DNA from: Pseudomonadota bacterium
GTDB lineage: Bacteria > Pseudomonadota > Gammaproteobacteria > Burkholderiales > Burkholderiaceae_C
Assembly (NCBI GenBank): GCA_020161065.1
Contig: JAIUPH010000011.1
Coordinates: 186,001 to 250,000, forward strand
Reading direction: 5' to 3'
Length of the DNA: 64,000 nucleotides
In this document: positions 1 to 9,713 of the stretch, in pieces
Layout of the letters: the number at the start of each line of letters is the position of its first letter
Numbering within the stretch: position 1 is the stretch's first letter
Notes under the pieces: model-generated
The model's database searches: none
Told to the model about the DNA's origin: nothing
The model's input: only the letters and a program-made list of their open reading frames with translations
Made by a program: the position numbers and the translations under genes

Positions 1-147
1 CTGTACGACGAGTTCACGCTCTTCAAGCTGGAGTTCCGCCACGACGGCGCCAGCCAGCCGGTGTTCGCCTCGATGTCGGGCAACGGCATCAAGGGCTACA
101 GCAAGAGCAACCAGTTGCTGGGCGCCTCGGTGGTCGTGAAGTTCTGA
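1..147 (+). CDS. C-terminal end of a probable outer-membrane protein (partial)
   Basis: The first 49 codons of the window are open and end in TGA at 145-147, so only the last 48 residues of a gene starting upstream are present. The peptide alternates polar and hydrophobic residues and ends in ...ASVVVKF. A terminal Phe after alternating hydrophobics is the classic C-terminal signature recognised by the BAM machinery in beta-barrel outer-membrane proteins. The family cannot be identified from this fragment. The next gene begins immediately after the stop, so the two may be co-transcribed. Confidence 0.5.
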   Translation: MYDEFTLFKLEFRHDGASQPVFASMSGNGIKGYSKSNQLLGASVVVKF

Positions 148-1056
148 TTGCGCGCACACCGGCCTCCCGTCACCGCCGCCTACTTGTCGCTGGCCGCCAG
201 CATGGCGCTGGTGGGCAGCTACGTCGGCCTGTCCAAGCTGCTGGTGGCGGTGTTCCCCGTCTTCCTGCTGGCCTGGCTGCGCTTTGGCATCGCGGCGCTG
301 GCCATGGCGCACTGGGTCCGGCGCACGCCGGCCGAGGCGCCGCTGTCGCGCCACGACCGCTGGCTGCTGTTCTGGGAAAGCTTCCTCGGCAACTTCCTGT
401 TCAGCGTGTGCATGCTGTACGGCGTGAAGCTCAGCTCGGCCGTCGCCGCCGGCGTGGCGATGGCCGGCATCCCGGCCGCGGTGGCGCTGCTGTCGTGGCT
501 GGTGATGCGCGAGCACATCGCCCCGCGCGTCTGGCTGGCCATCGCCTGCGCCGCATCGGGCATCGCGCTGCTGGCGCTGGCGGGCCACGACGGCGCGGCG
601 CCGCTGTCGGCGCTGGGCTTCGCGCTGCTGATGGGCGCGGTGTTCTGCGAGGCCTGCTACGTGGTCATCGGCAAGCGGCTGACGGGCAACGTCGCGCCGC
701 GGCGCATCAGCGCGCTCATCAACCTGTGGGGGCTGGCGCTGGTCACGCCGTTCGGCCTGTGGCAGGCGCTGGCCTTCGACTTCAGCGGCGTGCCAGCGCC
801 GACCTGGGGCCTGCTGGTGTTCTACGCGCTGGCCGCCAGCATGGTGACGGTGTGGCTGTGGATGAAGGGCCTGCAGCACGTGCCGGCAGCGCGTGCCGGC
901 GTCTTCAGCGTGATGCTGCCGGTGAGCGCGGCGCTGATCGGCGTGGTGGTGCTGGGCGAACCCTTCACCGGCCTGCACGCGCTGGCCTTCGCGATGGCGC
1001 TGGCCGGGTTGCTGCTGGCGACCTGGCCGGCGCGTGAGTCGACGGCCAGTTGCTGA
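148..1056 (+). CDS. EamA/DMT-family metabolite exporter
   Basis: The 302-residue protein is almost wholly hydrophobic, with about ten predicted membrane segments in two homologous halves, the hallmark of the EamA drug/metabolite transporter family in the inner membrane. The second half contains the typical pattern around VPAARAGVFSVMLPVSAAL and ends with a short polar tail. The start used is TTG at 148, directly abutting the stop of the preceding gene; an ATG at 202 (MALVGSY) is a possible alternative. The substrate cannot be inferred; families of this type export amino acids, purines or other metabolites. The stop codon lies inside the first copy of a 35-bp tandem repeat, so the gene's extreme 3' end (residues ...ESTASC) is repeat-derived. 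Confidence 0.85.
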   Translation: MRAHRPPVTAAYLSLAASMALVGSYVGLSKLLVAVFPVFLLAWLRFGIAALAMAHWVRRTPAEAPLSRHDRWLLFWESFLGNFLFSVCMLYGVKLSSAVAAGVAMAGIPAAVALLSWLVMREHIAPRVWLAIACAASGIALLALAGHDGAAPLSALGFALLMGAVFCEACYVVIGKRLTGNVAPRRISALINLWGLALVTPFGLWQALAFDFSGVPAPTWGLLVFYALAASMVTVWLWMKGLQHVPAARAGVFSVMLPVSAALIGVVVLGEPFTGLHALAFAMALAGLLLATWPARESTASC

Positions 1057-1140
1057 GTCCGCCGGCGCGTGTGTCGACGGCCAGTTTTTGAGTCGGCCGG
1101 CGCGTGAGTTGACGGCCCGTTGCTGAGTCCGCCGGCGCGG
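1027..1140. repeat. 35-bp tandem repeat, three copies plus a partial fourth
   Basis: Three adjacent 35-bp units at 1027-1061, 1062-1096 and 1097-1131 start with CCGGCGCG and contain GACGGCC and TGAGTC; a truncated fourth begins at 1132. Units differ at only a few positions. The first overlaps the end of the EamA gene and supplies its stop codon, and the rest fill the gap to the convergent aldolase gene. This fits local tandem duplication of a gene 3' end. There are no unique spacers, so it is not a CRISPR array. Confidence 0.85.
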
Positions 1141-1142
1141 CG

Positions 1143-1802
1143 TTATGCACCGCCTGGCTGGCCGTAGCCGCGAAAGCGCTCGATCACCGCGGCCATCTCA
1201 GCCTCGCTCAGCAGCGCCGGCTCGCCCACCGACACCGCGCGCAGGTAGCTGTCGCACAGCGATTCGATCTCGATCGTCACCTTCATCGCCTCGGGCAGCG
1301 TGGCGCCGGCGCTGACGAGGCCGTGCGTGGCCAGCAGCGCGGCCTTGCGGCCGTGCATGGCCTGCACCACCGCGGCCGACAGCTCGGGCGTGCCGAACAG
1401 GTGGTACGGCGCGCAGCGCACGTCGGCGCCGCCGGCCACTGCCACCATGTAGTGGAAGGCCGGCAGCGGCCGCCGCAGGCAGGCCAGCGCGGTGGCATGC
1501 GTGGGGTGGGTGTGCACGACGGCGTTCAGCTCGGGCCGCGCCTGGTACAGCGCCTGGTGGAAATGCCATTCCGACGACGGCGCCCGGGCGCCGCGGCGGC
1601 TGCCGTCGAAGCCCAGCCACACCAGGTCGGCGGCGGCGCAATCGGCCGCGCCCATGCCCGTGGGCGTGATCAGCATGCCCTCGCCCCAGCGCTGGCTGAG
1701 GTTGCCGGTGCTGCCGCGGTTGAGGCCCAGCGCGTCCAGCCGCTGCAGCGCAGCGATGAGTTGATCGCGCCGCGTGGTTTCGTCGAACGTTGGGGTGTTC
1801 AT
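1143..1802 (-). CDS. Class II (fuculose-phosphate type) aldolase, probable Ald2 of the DHAP shunt
   Basis: The 219-residue protein belongs to the class II aldolase/adducin family. It shows catalytic Glu78 in SSEWHFH, zinc ligands His97 and His99 in HTHPTH, and the third ligand His160 in ATHGL, with the same spacing as in fuculose-1-phosphate aldolase. It is the last gene of dusA-mtnP-mtnA-this gene and overlaps mtnA by 4 bp (ATGA). MtnB of the methionine salvage pathway is in the same superfamily, but no mtnC or mtnD is adjacent. The set MtnP, MtnA and aldolase is the known DHAP shunt, which splits 5-(methylthio)ribulose-1-P or 5-deoxyribulose-1-P into DHAP and an aldehyde. The role is inferred from family and context; an MtnB dehydratase role is the main alternative. 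Confidence 0.8.
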   Translation of the reverse strand: MNTPTFDETTRRDQLIAALQRLDALGLNRGSTGNLSQRWGEGMLITPTGMGAADCAAADLVWLGFDGSRRGARAPSSEWHFHQALYQARPELNAVVHTHPTHATALACLRRPLPAFHYMVAVAGGADVRCAPYHLFGTPELSAAVVQAMHGRKAALLATHGLVSAGATLPEAMKVTIEIESLCDSYLRAVSVGEPALLSEAEMAAVIERFRGYGQPGGA

Positions 1803-2893
1803 CGGGTCTGCGCGATCAAGGCCACCAGCGCCGCTTCGTCGGCCGCCACCACGCCGTGCTCGGTGATGAGCCCGCTCACCAGCCGCGCCGGCGTGACGTC
1901 GAAGGCCGGGTTGGCGGCCGCGCTGCCGTCGGGCGTGAGCTGAATCTCCAGCACGCAGCCGTCGGCCGTGCGGCCCGACAGGTGCGTGACCTCGCGCGCG
2001 CTGCGCGCTTCGATCGGGATCTCGGCCACGCCGTCGAGCAGCGCGAGGTCGAGCGTGCTGGTCGGCATCGCGGCATAGAAGGGCACGCCGTTGTCGTGCG
2101 CGGCCAGCGCCTTCAGGTAGGTGCCGATCTTGTTGCAGACGTCGCCGCGGCGCGTCACGCGGTCGCAGCCGACGATCACCAGGTCCACCTGCCCATGTTG
2201 CATCAGGTGGCCGCCGGCGTTGTCGGCGATCACCGTGTGCGGCACGCCGGCGTGGCCCAGCTCCCAGGCCGTCAGGCTGGCGCCCTGGTTGCGCGGCCGC
2301 GTCTCGTCGACCCACACGTGCAGCGGCAGCCCGGCGGCCTGCGCCTGGTAGATGGGCGCGGTGGCGGTGCCCCAGTCCACCGTGGCCAGCCAGCCGGCGT
2401 TGCAATGCGTCAGCACGTTGACCGGCTGCCCGCGCGGCTTGCGCGCCGCCACCGCCTGCAGCAGCGGCAGGCCGTGGCGGCCGATGGCGGCGTTGGCCTG
2501 CACGTCCAGCTCGGCGATGGCATCGGCCGCGGCCCAGGCCGCGTCGCGCCGGGCGGCGGCGGGCAGCGGGCGCAGCACGGACAGCATGCGCTCCAGCGCC
2601 CAGGCCAGGTTCACGGCGGTCGGCCGCGCGCCGCGCAGCGCGGCGGCATGACGCTCCAATTGCGCGTCATCGGCGCCGGCGTTGAGATGCAGCGCCAGGC
2701 CGTAGGCGGCGCAGGCGCCGATCAGCGGCGCGCCGCGCACCCACATCTCGGCGATGGCGCGGTGCACCGCGTCGCCGTCGGCCAGGCGCTCGATCCTCAA
2801 TTTGTGCGGCAGCACGCGCTGGTCGATCACGAACACCGCATCGCGCTGCGGCGCCGGCCACAGCGTGCGCATCGGCCGGCCGTCGACCTTCAT
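1799..2893 (-). CDS. mtnA: S-methyl-5-thioribose-1-phosphate isomerase
   Basis: The 364-residue protein has the eIF2B-like isomerase fold pattern of MtnA. Visible landmarks are RGAPLIG at 53-59, the catalytic Cys164 in THCNAG and the catalytic Asp244 in GCDRVTRRGD followed by NKIGTY. MtnA interconverts the aldose 5-methylthioribose-1-phosphate and the ketose 5-methylthioribulose-1-phosphate, and the same enzyme handles 5-deoxyribose-1-phosphate. Length is normal for the family. It lies 7 bp after mtnP and overlaps the downstream aldolase gene by 4 bp, so translation is probably coupled. The context says it feeds the aldolase with the ketose phosphate. Confidence 0.93.
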   Translation of the reverse strand: MKVDGRPMRTLWPAPQRDAVFVIDQRVLPHKLRIERLADGDAVHRAIAEMWVRGAPLIGACAAYGLALHLNAGADDAQLERHAAALRGARPTAVNLAWALERMLSVLRPLPAAARRDAAWAAADAIAELDVQANAAIGRHGLPLLQAVAARKPRGQPVNVLTHCNAGWLATVDWGTATAPIYQAQAAGLPLHVWVDETRPRNQGASLTAWELGHAGVPHTVIADNAGGHLMQHGQVDLVIVGCDRVTRRGDVCNKIGTYLKALAAHDNGVPFYAAMPTSTLDLALLDGVAEIPIEARSAREVTHLSGRTADGCVLEIQLTPDGSAAANPAFDVTPARLVSGLITEHGVVAADEAALVALIAQTR

Positions 2894-2900
2894 CGCGCGT

Positions 2901-4768
<1,868 letters not shown>

Positions 4769-4885
4769 GAAGGTCTTCAGTGGGTGCGGGCGCGGGTGAG
4801 GTGAATCAGAGGGCTGCCGAGGGGTTACCGCCGCGCGGAGGGCGTATGGTAGTCAATGGCTTGCGTGCGACGTTCGGGCGGCGAT

Positions 4886-6181
4886 TCACCGCGACTTCAT
4901 GATCCGCTTTGTAAACTCGTACGCCGCCTGCTGTACGTACGCACTGTCGACCAGCTCAAGACTAATCTCTGATTGGCCTGCGGCGTTGTTGGACCAGGAG
5001 GCGAGCATGTTGGAGGTTCGAGAAGGCGAGAATCGGAGTACCAAGGAATCTACGACCGCGCTACGCCCCAGCGGTTGAACCTCAAGTTGAATAGCCGGCC
5101 AGTCGTCGATCGTACGGCGTCCAACTCGTGCCTCGTGGTCATTGGCAACTAGCACTTGAACGACGCCCCGCAGAGTTGGCTCGATCACGAACTCGCAGAG
5201 TTGGGAAAAGTCCTTGAGCAGTTTCTCCACCGCCTGCCCCTTCCGCGCTTCTTCGTCGCCTAGTTCTTTAAATAGATCCGCGAATCGGTACGTCGCCTGG
5301 TGTTCAGTTGAAATGATCATGCTATCCACGTGACCATGCGAGGGAACGGTATCGAATTGCCAACTAACCGCAGCGTCTGTGGACGTCGATTCCGAGGCCT
5401 CGAGCCACTCCAAGTACGCCTTGATGAGAGCCGCCGCGTCCGCGCGCGCCATGGTCAGTTCATCCTCCGTGGCGTCGCGTTGTGCCTGACCCGCTGATTT
5501 GCCGCGGTGCCGCCCTTGAAGAATCTCCGAGTCGTTGCAGATCTTCTGCAAGCGATCACGGACCGATTTTTGTCTCTTGAACATATCCGGAGCTGACGCT
5601 GCAGTTCGCTTGGTGAAGGCTTCGCTCACTTCATAAAGATAGACAAGTTCGTTTGGCCCATCGCTCAACGCCATTTTGAAGCTTGTGCGCATTCGTGCAA
5701 GGGTTGGATCCGTCGCACGATGCCTCAAGACTGCTTGGCTGCATTGGCGCTTTTGGTCAATTCGCTCCTGCTTCGTGTCAACGTCGATCGTCACTCCATC
5801 CGGAGTTCCGAATTTGACAGTGCTTTCAATGCCTTCAGTCAAGGCGAAATTTGTCAATGTCCCATTACGGTCGTGACCCACCACGCCGATCACTTTGAGG
5901 GAGACGGCCACAAGGTGTATGAGCTGTGCGCCGAACAGCAGATCTTCCACAGCGGCTTCAGCCTCCTTCACTCGCGCTCTGACATCAGCGCCGGACACAT
6001 GGCCGTCGAGTCTTGCAGTCGCCGTCCCATCTCCCTTCACCTCTAGCCAGAGTTGACCGCGTTGAACTGTCCGCGTCTGTTCAAGGAGGTTGGGCGGATC
6101 AAAGCGCCAGTCAACTTGGATGAAACCGGTGGCGTTTGTCATATTAGAGGAATAGTCTGTCCGACCGATGGGGTAGTTCAC
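4886..6181 (-). CDS. Hypothetical protein in a lower-GC patch
   Basis: I do not recognise this 431-residue protein. It has no signal peptide or membrane segment and is rich in charged residues; the region around residues 190-300 (KRQKSVRDRLQ..., DELTMARADAAALIKAYLEWLE) looks helical. The start used is GTG at 6181; an ATG 13 codons later (6142) is equally possible, and neither has a good ribosome binding site. Its base composition is clearly less GC-rich than the flanking genes and its codon use includes many A/T-ending codons, so recent horizontal acquisition is likely. It stands alone between dusA and an orphan antitoxin gene. No function is proposed. Confidence 0.65.
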   Translation of the reverse strand: MNYPIGRTDYSSNMTNATGFIQVDWRFDPPNLLEQTRTVQRGQLWLEVKGDGTATARLDGHVSGADVRARVKEAEAAVEDLLFGAQLIHLVAVSLKVIGVVGHDRNGTLTNFALTEGIESTVKFGTPDGVTIDVDTKQERIDQKRQCSQAVLRHRATDPTLARMRTSFKMALSDGPNELVYLYEVSEAFTKRTAASAPDMFKRQKSVRDRLQKICNDSEILQGRHRGKSAGQAQRDATEDELTMARADAAALIKAYLEWLEASESTSTDAAVSWQFDTVPSHGHVDSMIISTEHQATYRFADLFKELGDEEARKGQAVEKLLKDFSQLCEFVIEPTLRGVVQVLVANDHEARVGRRTIDDWPAIQLEVQPLGRSAVVDSLVLRFSPSRTSNMLASWSNNAAGQSEISLELVDSAYVQQAAYEFTKRIMKSR

Positions 6182-6343
6182 TGCATATCAGTGCGCCCCC
6201 GTACGCCCGCAGCCACTGGACTCGAACGATGATGCGCACTGCCGAGCCACAACCTGGATCAAGTTTGGGAAACTCAACCCAGTCCAGAGGTCGATGGTCC
6301 TTCCTTGGGGCATCCAAGGAGAAACAGGTTGACGCTGCCGAGC

Positions 6344-6610
6344 ATGATAGACACCTCCGATCACTATCAATCGGATGGAAGCGTGACCAGCCTTGCCAAG
6401 ATCTTCATGTCGGGGCGCAGCCAAGCCGTGCGGCTGCCCAAGAAACTGCGCTTCTCGGGTGACGCCGTGATCGCTCGTCGCCTGGGCAACGGCGTGCTGC
6501 TGCCGGTCGATGCGCCGTGGCAGACGCTTCAGCGGTCGCTCGACGAGTTCGAGCCCGGGTTCATGATCGAACGTCAGCAGCCCGACCGCCAGCAGGTTCG
6601 CGAAAGCTGA
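6344..6610 (+). CDS. VapB-type AbrB/MazE-fold antitoxin, orphan
   Basis: This small protein (88 residues from ATG 6344, or about 75 from GTG 6383) contains AKIFMSGRSQAVRLPKKLRF. That is the swapped-hairpin AbrB/MazE DNA-binding motif of VapB antitoxins, followed by the usual acidic/aromatic tail ending in ERQQP. VapB proteins bind and neutralise PIN-domain VapC RNases and repress their own operon. A VapC gene would be expected to begin within a few bases after the stop. Here the downstream sequence encodes only a 24-codon frame and then the convergent hydrolase gene, with no PIN-domain sequence. It is therefore an orphan or a remnant. The weak ribosome binding sites leave the start uncertain. 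Confidence 0.75.
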   Translation: MIDTSDHYQSDGSVTSLAKIFMSGRSQAVRLPKKLRFSGDAVIARRLGNGVLLPVDAPWQTLQRSLDEFEPGFMIERQQPDRQQVRES

Positions 6611-6703
6611 CCGCGATGAGCGCGCCGCGCCCGGCAGGCCGGTGCGACCTGCGGGTCACACCGGAACACGGGGCCGCCGCTGCGCCCTGACGAAGCCCGC
6701 TCC

Positions 6704-7585
6704 TCAAGCCCGCCCCGCCGTCTCCGCAATCCCCGCCGCCAGCCTTGGCATCAGCGGCAGCGGCAGGTCGTGGCCCATGCCGGGGACGATGTCTTTCTCG
6801 GCGCCGGCGATGTGCTCGGCGAGGTGGTGGGCGGCGGCCACCGGAATCAGCGGGTCGGCCTCGCCGTGCATCACGAGCGTGGGCATGCGGATGCGCGAGA
6901 GCAGCGGCGTACGGTCGCCGTCGGCGACGACGGCGGTCAACTGACGCAGCGTGCCGGCCGGGTGCCACGAGCGCTGCACGCTGGCCAGCAGCCGCGCGTG
7001 CATCAACGCCGGGTCGGGCGGATAGGCCGGGCTGCCGATGGTCGCCAGCACGCGCTGCAAATGGGCCACCACGTCGTCGGGCCGGCTGCTGGCGGGCCGC
7101 GCCAGCAGCGCCTGGCGCACGGCCATCGAAGGCTGCGGCAGGCGGCGCGCGCCGGCGGTGGTCATCAGCAGCGTCAGGCTGCGCACGCGCTCGCCGTGGG
7201 CGGCGGCCAGGTGCTGGGCGATCATGCCGCCCATCGACGCGCCGCAGACATGCGCCTGCGCGATGCCCAGCGCGTCCAGCACGCCCAGCGCGTCGGCCGC
7301 CATCTCTGCCAGGCGGTAAGGGGCGCGCACGTTCAGGTGCAGCAGGTGGCGCATGCCGGCCCAGGCCAGGTTGGGCAGGCCCAGTTCGTCGAAGTGCTGC
7401 GACAGGCCGATGTCGCGGTTGTCGAAGCGCACGACGCGAAAGCCGCGCCGCACCAGGTCCTGCACCAGCTCGTCGGGCCAGGCGATCAGCTGCATGCCCA
7501 GGCCCATGATGAGCAGCACCGCCGGCGCGCCGGCCGGCCCCTGGTCGTCGACCTCGATCTGCAGCCCGTTGGCGCTGATCCTCAT
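6704..7585 (-). CDS. Alpha/beta-fold hydrolase
   Basis: The 293-residue protein has a complete serine-hydrolase triad for the alpha/beta fold: nucleophile Ser in GASMGG, acid Asp in GEADPLIP and His in GMGHDLP. The FDNRDIGLS segment near residue 55 is typical of a group annotated as hydrolases of the aclacinomycin methylesterase/3-oxoadipate enol-lactonase type. The substrate is not predictable. Its ATG overlaps the stop of the upstream wax-ester synthase gene by 4 bp, so the two are probably co-translated, and an ester or lipid substrate linked to that enzyme is a reasonable inference. Confidence 0.85.
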   Translation of the reverse strand: MRISANGLQIEVDDQGPAGAPAVLLIMGLGMQLIAWPDELVQDLVRRGFRVVRFDNRDIGLSQHFDELGLPNLAWAGMRHLLHLNVRAPYRLAEMAADALGVLDALGIAQAHVCGASMGGMIAQHLAAAHGERVRSLTLLMTTAGARRLPQPSMAVRQALLARPASSRPDDVVAHLQRVLATIGSPAYPPDPALMHARLLASVQRSWHPAGTLRQLTAVVADGDRTPLLSRIRMPTLVMHGEADPLIPVAAAHHLAEHIAGAEKDIVPGMGHDLPLPLMPRLAAGIAETAGRA

Positions 7586-9249
7586 CGGCGCGCCTTGGCC
7601 GCCTTGCGCGCCGCCGAAGTCGCCGACGTGGCGGTCAGCGGGCGCAGCCGCCCGGCCACCTGCCCGACGGTGCCTTGCAGCGTGCCTTGCAGCGCCCCTT
7701 CCAGCGCGCTGCTGACCACCGCCTTGGTGACCTTGCCCACGGTGCTGCCCACGGCGCCGCTGATGCCGCGCTGCGCACGGTCCACCAGCGAGGCGCGGCG
7801 CGGCGTGTCGGCATGGTCGTGGTCGCCGGGGCGCGGCAGCGCCTGCAGGTCGTCGAAGGCGACGCGCAGGGCCTGCGCCAGCTCGGCCACGTCGGGCAGC
7901 GCCTGGGCGTCGGCCATCAGCCCGAAGTCGAGCGACTGGTCGTAGCTCTGCACCGTGATGTTGAGCCCCATGCCGTGCACGACGATGGAGGTGGGGTAGT
8001 TGGTCAGCATCTTGGCGCCCGCCATGTACAGCGGCACCGGCGGACCTGGAACGTTGGAGATGACGACGTTGGCCACCTGCGGGATGCGGTCGGCCACGCG
8101 CGCCTTGCCGTACAGTGCGGTGGCCGCCTCCAGCAGCCAGGGCACGCCCAGCGACGGAAAGTCGGTGGGCAGGATGCTCTTCAGCGAGCCCATGGTCGAC
8201 TTCATCGCCGCGCTGGCGGCCTTGATGTGGGCCAGCCGCTTCAGCGGGTCGGCGATGTGGGTGCCCAGGCTGATCAGGCTCATCGAGGCCTGGTTGTCAG
8301 CGCTGGTGTCGCCCTTGGCGCGCAGCGAGATCGGCACCGCCGCCACCAGCGACTTGCGCGGCAGCATGCGCTTCTTGGCGAACAGGCGGCGCAGCGCGCT
8401 GCTGCACAGCATCAGCACCGTCTCGTTGAGCGTGGCACCGTGCGCCTGGCCCAGCTCGCGCAGCTCGGCCAGCGGCAGGCTGATGCTGGCGAAGGCGCGG
8501 CCCTCGGTGACCGAGTTGTTGAACACCGTGGCCGGCGCCAGCGTGATGTTGCCGCTGCCCTTTTTGCCGCTGAGCAGCGCGCTGTGCGAGACGGCCTGCG
8601 TGGCCGCGTCCTTCAGCGTGCCCACGGTCGACGGCAGGCTGCGGATGATGCCGGCCACCTTGCCGGCCTGGCTGGCCAGCACGCCGCGCAGCATCTCGGT
8701 CATGTCGAGCTTGAAGACGCGCTGGCGCTTGGCCGCGCGCGGCTCCAGCTTGCGCGGCTGCGGCGTCAGGTCGAGCAGCGCGTTGGCCAGCGCCACCGCG
8801 GCCTGGCCGTCCACCGCGGCGTGGTGCAGCTGGGTGTAGATCGCCGCGCGCCGCTGGCCGCCGGGGCCCGGCGCCAGGTCTTCGAAGACGTGGAACTTCC
8901 ACAGCGGGCGCTGGCGGTCCAGCAACTGCGGGTGCAGGCGGCCGACGGCGGCTTCGAGGTCGGCGATGCCGGCGTTCTTCGGGCTGACGCCGGGCACGAT
9001 GTGCTGGCGCAGGTCGGGCACGGCGTCCACCCAGGCCGGGTTGGCGATGTTCAACGGCATCCACCACAGGCGGCGGCGCAGCGCCGGCGTGGCCGGCAAG
9101 CGCTCGGCCACGTGCTTGCGCACCGCGGTGATGAACTTGCCCCTGAAGCCCGGCGGCAACTCGTACAGGTGCAGCGCGCCCACGTGCATGGGCATCTGCG
9201 GGGTTTCCAGGTACAGGAAGGTGGCGTCGAGTCCCGAGAGCTGGTTCAT
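7582..9249 (-). CDS. Wax ester synthase/acyl-CoA:diacylglycerol acyltransferase (WS/DGAT)
   Basis: The 555-residue protein begins MNQLSGLDATFLYLET, the typical WS/DGAT N-terminus, and carries the catalytic HHxxxDG motif as HHAAVDG plus NVVISNVPGP in the second half. These enzymes make wax esters or triacylglycerols from acyl-CoA and an alcohol or diacylglycerol at the cytoplasmic membrane. The chosen ATG at 9249 is preceded by GGA at suitable spacing; an upstream in-frame start would add 11 residues. The last 70 or so residues are an Ala/Thr/Gly/Val-rich low-complexity tail that is longer than usual. It is followed, with a 4-bp overlap, by an alpha/beta hydrolase gene. Confidence 0.92.
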   Translation of the reverse strand: MNQLSGLDATFLYLETPQMPMHVGALHLYELPPGFRGKFITAVRKHVAERLPATPALRRRLWWMPLNIANPAWVDAVPDLRQHIVPGVSPKNAGIADLEAAVGRLHPQLLDRQRPLWKFHVFEDLAPGPGGQRRAAIYTQLHHAAVDGQAAVALANALLDLTPQPRKLEPRAAKRQRVFKLDMTEMLRGVLASQAGKVAGIIRSLPSTVGTLKDAATQAVSHSALLSGKKGSGNITLAPATVFNNSVTEGRAFASISLPLAELRELGQAHGATLNETVLMLCSSALRRLFAKKRMLPRKSLVAAVPISLRAKGDTSADNQASMSLISLGTHIADPLKRLAHIKAASAAMKSTMGSLKSILPTDFPSLGVPWLLEAATALYGKARVADRIPQVANVVISNVPGPPVPLYMAGAKMLTNYPTSIVVHGMGLNITVQSYDQSLDFGLMADAQALPDVAELAQALRVAFDDLQALPRPGDHDHADTPRRASLVDRAQRGISGAVGSTVGKVTKAVVSSALEGALQGTLQGTVGQVAGRLRPLTATSATSAARKAAKARR

Positions 9250-9296
9250 CGGCAAGGTCCGCGGCAGCAGTGGCCGGCGCATCTTAGACTGCCGCG

Positions 9297-9713
9297 ATGA
9301 GCAGCCCCAGCACCGGCCCCGGCACCACCGCCCGTCGACGCTTCCGCCGCCGCGCCGACCAGGCGGTGGCCGCCGTGCGCATCGACCTCGACACCGACGG
9401 CCTGCGCTACCGCAAGTGGGGCCACGAGCAGTTTGCCAAGCGCGGCGACTGGCTGGTGGACAACGCCGGCGAGGTCTACACGGTGGACGCCGAGAGCTTT
9501 GCGCGCACCTATCGCAGCGTCGGCCGCGGCGCCTACCTGAAGACCACGCCGGTGTGGGCCCAGCGCGCGGCGCAGGCCGGCAGCATCGCCACCAAGGAAG
9601 GCCGCAGCGCCTACGAGGCGGGCGACTGGCTGGTCAGCAACGCCGAGGACGGCAGCGACGCCTACGCGGTGAGCGCCGCGCGCTTCGATCAGATGTACGA
9701 GGCCGACGACTGA
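9297..9713 (+). CDS. Small protein with duplicated GDWLV domain (PGDYG-like)
   Basis: The 138-residue protein has an Arg-rich N-terminus and then two similar modules. The first has RGDWLVDN, EVYTVDAESFARTY; the second has AGDWLVSN, DAYAVSAARFDQMY. This internal duplication suggests two copies of a small beta-rich fold, resembling proteins annotated as PGDYG-domain proteins, though I cannot confirm the family. No signal peptide or membrane segment is visible. It is divergent from the WS/DGAT gene (47 bp between starts) and overlaps the convergent EamA gene by 25 bp at its 3' end. Function is unknown. Confidence 0.7.
   Translation: MSSPSTGPGTTARRRFRRRADQAVAAVRIDLDTDGLRYRKWGHEQFAKRGDWLVDNAGEVYTVDAESFARTYRSVGRGAYLKTTPVWAQRAAQAGSIATKEGRSAYEAGDWLVSNAEDGSDAYAVSAARFDQMYEADD

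Noticed and set aside
1027-1140. Possible CRISPR array
   Set aside because: The 35-bp units are directly adjacent with no spacers and there are no cas genes.
1143-1802. Annotation as mtnB (methylthioribulose-phosphate dehydratase)
   Set aside because: Same superfamily, but no mtnC/mtnD is adjacent and the residue spacing equals that of fuculose-phosphate aldolase; kept only as an alternative.
6188-6424. 78-codon minus-strand frame between the unknown gene and vapB
   Set aside because: It overlaps the vapB gene, lacks a ribosome binding site and resembles no protein. A short GGACTCGAAC inside it hints at a tRNA remnant but is not enough to call.
6616-6690. VapC toxin partner after the VapB gene
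   Set aside because: The frame has only 24 codons and no PIN-domain acidic residues, so the antitoxin is called orphan.
7675-9300. Long open frame opposite the WS/DGAT gene
   Set aside because: It is a high-GC antisense shadow of a gene with intact catalytic motif; the translation is Gln/Arg/His-rich with no domain.
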